In this document: positions 1 through 5,010 of the stretch, one piece after another
How the letters are laid out: each line of letters starts with the position of its first letter
Numbering within the stretch: position 1 is the stretch's first letter
Assembly: GCA_009926295.1 (NCBI GenBank)
Contig: RFPF01000241.1
Location: 1-5,010 of the forward strand
Reading direction: 5' to 3'
From: Planctomycetia bacterium
Lineage (GTDB): Bacteria; Planctomycetota; Planctomycetia; Pirellulales; UBA1268
DNA: 5,010 nt
Translations under genes and position numbers: made by a program
Notes under the pieces: model-generated
What the model saw: only the letters and a program-made list of their open reading frames with translations
The model's database searches: none
What the model was told of the DNA's origin: nothing

Positions 1-248
1 AGCCGCTGGCTCGCCTCGTGCCACTGCTCGCGATACACGAGGTCGTTGAAGTCGGGAATGATGTTCCCCAGCGGGCAGCCGGTGTGGCAGAAGGGCACGC
101 CGCAGTCCATGCAGCGGGCGCCCTGCGTCTTCACCTCCTCCGGGGGCAGGATCTGGAGGAACTCGTTGTAGTTCCCGAGGCGCTCGGACACCGGGGCATA
201 GCCCGACACCTGGCGCTTGTACTTCATGAATCCGCGCGGCTCACCCAT
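1..248 (-). CDS. gltD: Glutamate synthase [NAD(P)H] small (beta) subunit, GltD, N-terminal part (cut by window edge)
   Basis: Only the first 82 codons plus two bases (CT, so Leu83) lie in the window; the gene continues past base 1. In the family, GltD is an FAD-dependent NAD(P)H oxidoreductase that feeds electrons through 4Fe-4S clusters to the FMN of GltB. The visible part is the N-terminal iron-sulfur region. It begins MGEPRGFMKYKRQ, a typical GltD opening, and contains C46-x2-C49-x4-C54-x3-C58 within CMDCGVPFCHTGCPLGN, followed by IPDFNDLVY. The FAD- and NAD(P)H-binding Rossmann folds would lie outside the window, so they cannot be checked. ATG at 248 is preferred because MGxPxGF is the conserved family start and a GGAGG lies 9 bases upstream. 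A second in-frame ATG (Met8, at 227) would remove those conserved residues. The start overlaps the gltB end by 8 bp, so the two are probably co-transcribed and translationally coupled. It could only be confused with related GltD-like oxidoreductases, and the gltB context makes that unlikely. Confidence 0.96.
   Translation of the reverse strand, partial: MGEPRGFMKYKRQVSGYAPVSERLGNYNEFLQILPPEEVKTQGARCMDCGVPFCHTGCPLGNIIPDFNDLVYREQWHEASQR
111..149 (-). other. gap-spanning upstream part of GltD Fe-S region: PPEEVKTQGARCM segment before the cluster cysteines
   Basis: GltD residues 34-46 (LPPEEVKTQGARC) lead into the first cluster cysteine, C46. The segment matches the family pattern in which an E-x-x-x-QGARCMDCG run precedes the cluster ligands. 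It helps identify the protein as a GltD-type subunit. The remaining three cysteines (C49, C54 and C58) follow immediately, down to about base 75. Confidence 0.75.
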
Positions 249-262
249 GGGCCTTGGCCTCC
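241..262 (-). promoter_or_regulatory. gltB-gltD overlap with internal ribosome binding site for gltD
   Basis: The bases ATGGGTGA (248-241) hold both the gltD start (ATG at 248-246) and the gltB stop (TGA at 243-241), in different frames. A GGAGG (plus-strand CCTCC at 258-262) lies inside the last gltB codons, 9 bases before the gltD ATG, a suitable Shine-Dalgarno distance. There is no room for a promoter or terminator between the genes. The arrangement suggests translational coupling to balance the two subunits; the coupling is inferred. Confidence 0.7.
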
Positions 263-3200
263 ACCTTCTTGGCGTCGTGTTGATCCTGTTCGGCGAGCTT
301 GCGGAGTTCCGCAAGCGCCCGCTTGTAGTCGGTCGGCATCACCTTCACGAACCGCTTCTGCTCGCTCGACCACGCGGCGAGGATCTCCCTGCCGCGGGCG
401 CTGCCGGTGTATTCCACGTGCTTCTCGATCCGGCCCTTCACGTAGTCGAGGTCTCCCTGGTCGAGCTCCTCGAGCGCCACCATCTCCATGTTGACCTTCG
501 GCCGGAACGTGCCCGTCGCATCCCAGACATAGGCGATGCCGCCGCTCATGCCGGCTGCGAAGTTGCGGCCCGTCTCGCCGAGGATGACGGCCCGGCCGCC
601 GGTCATGTATTCGCAGCCGTGGTCGCCCGTGCCCTCCGCGACGGCCTCGGCGCCGGAGTTCCTCACACAGAACCGCTCGCCGCAGATGCCGCGGATGAAG
701 ATCTCGCCGCTCGTGGCCCCGTAGGCCACGACATTGCCGGCGATGACGTTGTCTTCCGCCTTGAAGAGGGCCCCCTCGACCGGCCGCACGATCACGCGGC
801 CGCCCGAGAGGCCCTTGCCGCAGTAGTCGTTGACGTCGCCGACGACGGTCACCTCCACGCCCGGCACGCCGAAGGCCATCAGGCTCTGCCCGGCCGTGCC
901 GGTGAACGTGATCCTGATGGTGCCGTCGGGCAGCCCGCCCGCGCCGTGGCGCCTCGTGACCTCGCTCGAGAGGATGGTGCCCACGGTGCGGTTGATGTTC
1001 CTGATCGGGAGCTCGAGCTTCACCGGCTTCTTCTCCTCGAGCGCCGGCTTGCAGAGGCCGAGCAGCGTCGTCATGTCGAGCGACTGCTCGATCCCGTGGT
1101 CCTGCGCATCGACGTGGTGCGTCTTGACGTGCTTCGGCACCTCGGGCTTGTGGAGGATCGTCGTGAAGTCGAGGCCCTTCGCCTTCCAGTGGGCGATCGC
1201 CGCCCGGGTGTCGAGCCGGTCCACCCGGCCCACCATCTCGTCGATCGTGCGGAAGCCGAGCTTCGCCATCAGTTCGCGGAGCTCCTCGGCGAGCATGAAG
1301 AAGAAGTTCACGACGTGTTCCGGCTGGCCGGTGAACTTCCTGCGGAGTTCCGGATCCTGCGTGGCGACGCCCACCGGGCAGGTGTTGAGGTGGCACTTCC
1401 GCATCATGATGCAGCCGATCACCACGAGGGATGCCGTGGCGATGCCGTATTCCTCGGCGCCGAGGAGCGTGGCGATCGCGACGTCCTTGGCGGTGCGGAT
1501 CATGCCGTCGGTCTGGACGACGATCCGGCCGCGGAGATCGTTCATCACGAGAACCTGGTGGGCCTCGGCGAGGCCGAGCTCCCAGGGCAGGCCGCAGTGC
1601 ATGATCGACGTCTGCGGGCTCGCGCCCGTGCCGCCGTCGTGGCCGGAGATGAGGACGACGTCGGCCTTGCCCTTCGATACGCCCGCCGCCACCGTGCCCA
1701 CCCCCACCTCGGCCACGAGCTTCACGCTCACGCGTGCGTGGTGGTTCGCGTTCTTGAGGTCGTGGATCAGCTGGGCGAGGTCCTCGATCGAGTAGATGTC
1801 GTGGTGCGGCGGCGGAGAGATGAGCCCCACGCCCGGCGTCGAGTGCCGAATCCGCGCGATCTCGCGATCGACCTTGTGGCCGGGAAGCTGGCCGCCCTCG
1901 CCGGGCTTCGCGCCCTGGGCCATCTTGATCTGCAGCTCACGGGCGTTCACGAGATACAGGCTCGTCACGCCGAAACGGCCGCTGGCCACCTGCTTGATCT
2001 TCGAGTTCTTGCTGTCGCCGTTGGGCTCGAGCTGGTAACGGACGGGGTCTTCCCCGCCCTCGCCCGTGTTGCTCCAGCCGCCGAGCCGGTTCATCGCGAC
2101 GGCGAGCGTCTCGTGGGCCTCCTTCGAGATCGAGCCGTACGACATCGCCCCGGTCGCGAACCGCCTCACGATCTCCTTCGCCGGCTCGACCTCGTCGAGT
2201 GGAATCGGCTGCTCGGCCCACTTGAAGTCGAGCAGGCCGCGCAGGGTCAGAAGCTTCGTCTGCTGTTCGTCGATCAGCCTCTGGTACTTTTTGAATTCCT
2301 CACGGCTGTTGATCTGCGTGGACCGCTGCAGACTGGCCACGACCTCCGGGGCCATCACGTGGGCCTCACCCTTGCGCCGCCAGGCGTAGCGGCCGCCGAC
2401 GTCGAGCTCGAGCACGCTCGGCACGGTCGTCCGCGGCCAGGCATGCTCGTGCCGTGCGAGGGTCTCCTCGGCCAGGCCCTCGAGACCGATGCCGCCGATC
2501 CGGCTCGGTGTCCGCGTGAAGAACTCGTCCACGAGCGCCCGCTCCAGCCCGACGGCCTCGAAGATTTGCGCGCCGCGGTAGCTCTGCTGCGTCGAGATGC
2601 CCATCTTGCTCATCACCTTGAGCAGGCCCTTCGTCGCCGCCTTGACGAAGTTCTTGTGGAGCTTCTCCCGCGGATAGTCGCCGGCGATGATCCGCTCCGC
2701 CTGCATCTGGTCGATCGTGGCGAAGGCGATGTAGGGATTCACGGCGCCAGCACCGTAGCCCGTCAGCAGGGCGAAATGCTGCACCTCTCGGGCCTCGCCC
2801 GTCTCCACGACGAGGCCGCAGCGGGTGCGCGTGCCCTCGCGGACGAGATGGTGGTGCACGCCGGCCGTGGCGAGGAGCGCCGGCACGGCCGCCTGCTCGC
2901 GGCTCACGCCGCGGTCTGAGAGCACGAGGATCGTGGCGCCATCCTTCACCGCCTGCGAGGCCTCCAGGCGGATGGCGTCGAGCCGTCGCCGCATGCCGGC
3001 CGCACCTTCGGCCGCCGGAAAGAGCATCGAGATCGTCTTCGCGGCGAGACCGGCTTGATGCAAGGCCTTGATCCGGGCGCACTCGGCATTCGTGATGATC
3101 GGCGTCTCGAGCCGCAGCAGCCGGGCCTGCTCCGGCTTCGAGTCGAGCAGGTTCCCCTCGCAGCCGATCGTGGTGATCATCGACGTGATGATCTCCTCGC

Positions 3201-4977
3201 GGATCGCGTCGAGCGGTGGGTTCGTCACCTGGGCGAAGAGTTGCTTGAAGTAGTTGGCGAGCAGCTGCGGCCGGTCGGAGAGCACGGCCAACGGCGTGTC
3301 GTTGCCCATCGACCCGATCGGCTCCGCGCCGTCGGTGGCCATCGGCGCGAGGATGACCTTCAGGTCCTCGAGCGTGTAGCCGAACGTGCGCTGGAGTTCG
3401 AGCAGGCTCGCCTTCTCGCCCGCCACGCCGGCCGCCCGCCACGGATCGACCGCGTGCGGCGCGCCGTTGCCGTTTCCATTGCCGGCATGCCCGCCGCCAT
3501 TGCCGTTGCTTCCGGCGACGAGCGCGGCCGAGGGCTCCACGGCCCGCGAGGCCGTCACCTCGGCCACGTGCGGCGGATCCTCGAGCGCATCGAGCCGCAC
3601 CTGGTTCGCCGCGACCCACTCCCGCCAGGGCTTGGCCGAGGCGAGTTTCCGCTTGATCTCGTCGTCCTCGACGATCCGGCCTTCCTTCGTATCAACGAGG
3701 AACATCCGGCCCGGCCGCAGCCGGCCTTTGCGCACCACTTCACCCGGCGGGAGCTGCAGCACGCCCGCCTCGCTCGCCATCACCACGAGGCCGTCTTTCA
3801 TCTGCCACCAGCGGCCGGGCCGCAGGCCGTTGCGGTCGAGCGTGGCCCCGATCCGGACCCCGTCGGTGAAGGCGATCGCCGCCGGGCCGTCCCACGGCTC
3901 CATGAGGCAGGCCTGGAACTCGTAATACGCCTTGAGGTCGTCGGCCATGCTCTCGTGGCCGCTCCACGGCTCGGGGATGCACATGCTCACCGCCTCCTCG
4001 ATCGGGCGGCCCGCGAGCACGAGCATCTCCAGCACGTTGTCGAACGTGGCCGAGTCGCTGCCCCCTTCGCGGATCACGGGCTTGATCTTGTCGAGATCGG
4101 GGCCGAACACGGGATGTGCGAGCATGCTCTCGCGGGCGTGCATCCAGTTGATGTTGCCGCGGACGGTGTTGATCTCGCCGTTGTGGGCTATGTAGCGGAA
4201 GGGATGCGCCAAGTCCCACGTGGGGAACGTGTTCGTGCTGTACCGCTGGTGCACGAGCGCAAGCGCCGACGCCAGCTTCTCGTCGGAGAGGTCGGGATAG
4301 TACTTGTCCACCTGGTCGGCGAGCAGCAGGCCCTTGTAGACCACCGTCTTCGAGGAGAGGGAGCAGACGTAGATGAAGCCCTGCTCGGTGAGGCCGAGCC
4401 CGCCGACCCCGATGCCAAATCGCTTGCGGGCCACGAACAGCTTCCACTCGAAGTGGTCGCGCGGCACCTTCTTCCCACGGCCGACGAAGGCCTGCCGGAC
4501 GACAGGCTCCACTTCGCGGGCGGTGCCGCCGATCGAGCGGTTGTCGGTGGGCACGTTCCGCCAGCCGAGGAACTCGAGGCCCTCCTCTCGGCAAACCTGC
4601 TCGAAGAACTGCTCGGCCGTCTCGCGATCGCCCTCGGATGGCGGCAGGAACACGTTGCCGACGGCCCAGTCACCCGGCGCGGGCAGGAGGATTCCCGCCT
4701 GCGGCGTGACGGCCGCGAAAAACTCGTGCGGCATCTGGATGAGGATCCCCGCGCCGTCGCCGGTGAGCGGGTCGCAGCCGCAGGCGCCGCGGTGCGTGAG
4801 GTTTTCGAGCACCTCGAGCCCCTGCCGCACGATGCGATGGCTCTTCCGGCCGTGCACGTTGACGACGAAGCCCACGCCGCAGGCGTCGTGCTCGTTGGCG
4901 GGATCGTAGAGGCCCTGAGCGACGGGAAGACCGGGCTTGGCTGGAAGGCCTGGCGTGGACGAAGGGAGACGCGTCAT
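241..4977 (-). CDS. gltB: Glutamate synthase [NAD(P)H] large (alpha) subunit, GltB
   Basis: This cytoplasmic iron-sulfur flavoprotein makes two L-glutamates from L-glutamine and 2-oxoglutarate, working with GltD. It has 1578 residues. A 32-residue propeptide precedes Cys33 (ACGVGF), the expected N-terminal nucleophile of the class II glutaminase domain (about 33-450). That domain carries THRGACGCDP near 61-70, RYSTNTFPTW at 245-254 and HNGEINT at 265-271. After a Gly/Asn-rich linker come the central domain (about 525-870) and the FMN synthase domain (about 880-1290). The latter has GAMSYGSIS near 943, EGGED at 973-977, QGAKPGEGGQLPG near 1021, SGHDGGTGASP at 1111-1121 and a 3Fe-4S motif, C1189-x5-C1195-x4-C1200. 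The C-terminal GXGXG beta-helix domain spans about 1290-1578. The protein is about 60 residues longer than typical homologues of about 1515, explained mainly by the linker. All expected domains and key residues are present, with no frameshift. The adjacent gltD indicates the NAD(P)H rather than the ferredoxin-dependent type. ATG at 4977 is the only ATG, GTG or TTG start in view before Cys33. Confidence 0.98.
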   Translation of the reverse strand: MTRLPSSTPGLPAKPGLPVAQGLYDPANEHDACGVGFVVNVHGRKSHRIVRQGLEVLENLTHRGACGCDPLTGDGAGILIQMPHEFFAAVTPQAGILLPAPGDWAVGNVFLPPSEGDRETAEQFFEQVCREEGLEFLGWRNVPTDNRSIGGTAREVEPVVRQAFVGRGKKVPRDHFEWKLFVARKRFGIGVGGLGLTEQGFIYVCSLSSKTVVYKGLLLADQVDKYYPDLSDEKLASALALVHQRYSTNTFPTWDLAHPFRYIAHNGEINTVRGNINWMHARESMLAHPVFGPDLDKIKPVIREGGSDSATFDNVLEMLVLAGRPIEEAVSMCIPEPWSGHESMADDLKAYYEFQACLMEPWDGPAAIAFTDGVRIGATLDRNGLRPGRWWQMKDGLVVMASEAGVLQLPPGEVVRKGRLRPGRMFLVDTKEGRIVEDDEIKRKLASAKPWREWVAANQVRLDALEDPPHVAEVTASRAVEPSAALVAGSNGNGGGHAGNGNGNGAPHAVDPWRAAGVAGEKASLLELQRTFGYTLEDLKVILAPMATDGAEPIGSMGNDTPLAVLSDRPQLLANYFKQLFAQVTNPPLDAIREEIITSMITTIGCEGNLLDSKPEQARLLRLETPIITNAECARIKALHQAGLAAKTISMLFPAAEGAAGMRRRLDAIRLEASQAVKDGATILVLSDRGVSREQAAVPALLATAGVHHHLVREGTRTRCGLVVETGEAREVQHFALLTGYGAGAVNPYIAFATIDQMQAERIIAGDYPREKLHKNFVKAATKGLLKVMSKMGISTQQSYRGAQIFEAVGLERALVDEFFTRTPSRIGGIGLEGLAEETLARHEHAWPRTTVPSVLELDVGGRYAWRRKGEAHVMAPEVVASLQRSTQINSREEFKKYQRLIDEQQTKLLTLRGLLDFKWAEQPIPLDEVEPAKEIVRRFATGAMSYGSISKEAHETLAVAMNRLGGWSNTGEGGEDPVRYQLEPNGDSKNSKIKQVASGRFGVTSLYLVNARELQIKMAQGAKPGEGGQLPGHKVDREIARIRHSTPGVGLISPPPHHDIYSIEDLAQLIHDLKNANHHARVSVKLVAEVGVGTVAAGVSKGKADVVLISGHDGGTGASPQTSIMHCGLPWELGLAEAHQVLVMNDLRGRIVVQTDGMIRTAKDVAIATLLGAEEYGIATASLVVIGCIMMRKCHLNTCPVGVATQDPELRRKFTGQPEHVVNFFFMLAEELRELMAKLGFRTIDEMVGRVDRLDTRAAIAHWKAKGLDFTTILHKPEVPKHVKTHHVDAQDHGIEQSLDMTTLLGLCKPALEEKKPVKLELPIRNINRTVGTILSSEVTRRHGAGGLPDGTIRITFTGTAGQSLMAFGVPGVEVTVVGDVNDYCGKGLSGGRVIVRPVEGALFKAEDNVIAGNVVAYGATSGEIFIRGICGERFCVRNSGAEAVAEGTGDHGCEYMTGGRAVILGETGRNFAAGMSGGIAYVWDATGTFRPKVNMEMVALEELDQGDLDYVKGRIEKHVEYTGSARGREILAAWSSEQKRFVKVMPTDYKRALAELRKLAEQDQHDAKKVEAKAHG
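1378..1413 (-). other. 3Fe-4S cluster cysteine motif of GltB
   Basis: The motif C1189-IMMRK-C1195-HLNT-C1200-PVG has the C-x5-C-x4-C spacing that binds the 3Fe-4S cluster in glutamate synthase large subunits. In the family this cluster passes electrons from the GltD 4Fe-4S centres to FMN. All three cysteines are present, which supports an active electron-transfer path. Confidence 0.92.
3451..3513 (-). repeat. Gly/Asn-rich low-complexity linker in GltB (residues 489-509)
   Basis: This stretch encodes a low-complexity segment made mostly of Gly and Asn, including GNGNGNG at residues 499-505 and NGNGGG at 491-496. It sits in a longer Ala/Val/Gly-rich stretch (about 471-520) between the end of the glutaminase domain and the central domain, which resumes near EKASLLELQRTFGYTLEDL (521-539). 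The DNA is an imperfect repeat of GGC-AAT or GGC-AAC codons. It keeps the reading frame and looks like a flexible, disordered linker, not a domain. It accounts for most of the extra length of this GltB over typical homologues. Confidence 0.8.
4882..4977 (-). other. GltB propeptide (residues 1-32), predicted cleavage before Cys33
   Basis: In characterised bacterial GltB proteins a short N-terminal propeptide is removed so that a cysteine becomes the new N-terminus and serves as the glutaminase nucleophile. Here residues 1-32 end in NEHDA and are followed by C33-GVGF, the conserved start of the mature enzyme. The Cys33 codon is at 4879-4881. The propeptide is Pro/Gly/Leu-rich and contains PGLP twice (residues 9-12 and 15-18). 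It does not look like a secretion signal, as it has no hydrophobic core. Cleavage is inferred from the family, not seen. Confidence 0.8.
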
Positions 4978-5010
4978 TGCGATGCTCGCGGATCGGATCG
5001 GGAGTGGGAC
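4978..5010 (-). promoter_or_regulatory. gltB upstream leader fragment, no clear Shine-Dalgarno
   Basis: Only 33 bases upstream of the gltB ATG are visible. No AGGAGG-like site is present; the best candidate is a weak GCGAG about 7 bases before the ATG. The gltB frame stays open through these 11 codons to the window edge but has no ATG, GTG or TTG there. ATG at 4977 is therefore the best visible start, though a start further upstream cannot be excluded. No promoter can be called. Confidence 0.35.

Noticed and set aside
18..494. A 158-codon plus-strand open frame over gltD and the gltB end
   Set aside because: It is antisense to gltD in the codon-aligned frame, and its translation turns into Ser/Arg/Pro-rich low complexity. 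The opposite strand clearly encodes GltD and GltB, so this is a shadow.
224..1396. A 390-codon minus-strand open frame inside gltB, possibly suggesting a frameshifted gene
   Set aside because: The main gltB frame continues intact through the whole C-terminal domain with its conserved glycine motifs, so there is no frameshift. The alternative frame is Arg/Gly-rich and unrecognisable.
217..2919. A 900-codon open frame on the plus strand, antisense to gltB
   Set aside because: Its triplets line up exactly with the gltB codons, so it stops only where gltB uses TTA, CTA (Leu) or TCA (Ser), which are rare at this GC content. Its stop at 2917-2919 is the TCA codon for Ser687 of GltB. The translation is rich in Arg, His, Ala, Val, Leu and Asp with no recognisable domain. 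It is a codon-bias shadow.
2366..3619. A 417-codon minus-strand open frame inside gltB
   Set aside because: It is a frame-shifted reading of gltB giving an Arg/Gly/Ala-rich protein without domains. The gltB frame is uninterrupted here and encodes conserved GltB sequence.
241..4977. Possibility that this is a ferredoxin-dependent glutamate synthase
   Set aside because: The gene overlaps a gltD start, and the first 82 GltD residues carry the expected cluster cysteines. Ferredoxin-dependent enzymes work without GltD, so the NAD(P)H type is much more likely.

Overview
This window holds an ordinary high-GC bacterial nitrogen-assimilation locus, read entirely on the minus strand. It contains a complete-looking gltB, the large (alpha) subunit of NAD(P)H-type glutamate synthase, followed by the first 82 codons of gltD, the small (beta) subunit. 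gltD runs off the left edge. The two genes overlap by 8 bp, so they very probably form one gltBD transcription unit.

Layout in the direction of transcription: 5010-4978 is a 33-base leader fragment with no strong ribosome binding site. 4977-241 is gltB (1578 codons). It encodes a short propeptide, an N-terminal glutaminase domain, an unusual Gly/Asn-rich linker, a central domain, the FMN/3Fe-4S synthase domain and a C-terminal beta-helix (GXGXG) domain. 248-1 is the gltD start with its Cys-rich 4Fe-4S region. No stretch above about 35 bases lacks a gene. I see no RNA gene, mobile element, CRISPR array, terminator or attachment site.

Together the two subunits would convert L-glutamine plus 2-oxoglutarate into two L-glutamates. 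GltD takes electrons from NAD(P)H through FAD and its 4Fe-4S clusters. GltB hydrolyses glutamine and passes the ammonia internally to the FMN site, where 2-iminoglutarate is reduced. With glutamine synthetase (not in the window) this makes the GS/GOGAT route of ammonia assimilation.

The organism is a bacterium with high GC content and codon use strongly biased to G or C at third positions. The weak ribosome binding site at gltB and the general character of the protein would fit a planctomycete or another high-GC environmental lineage. That is a guess; the window alone does not settle the phylum. I found no undescribed system here. The mildly unusual points are the linker insertion in GltB and the overlapping gene junction.
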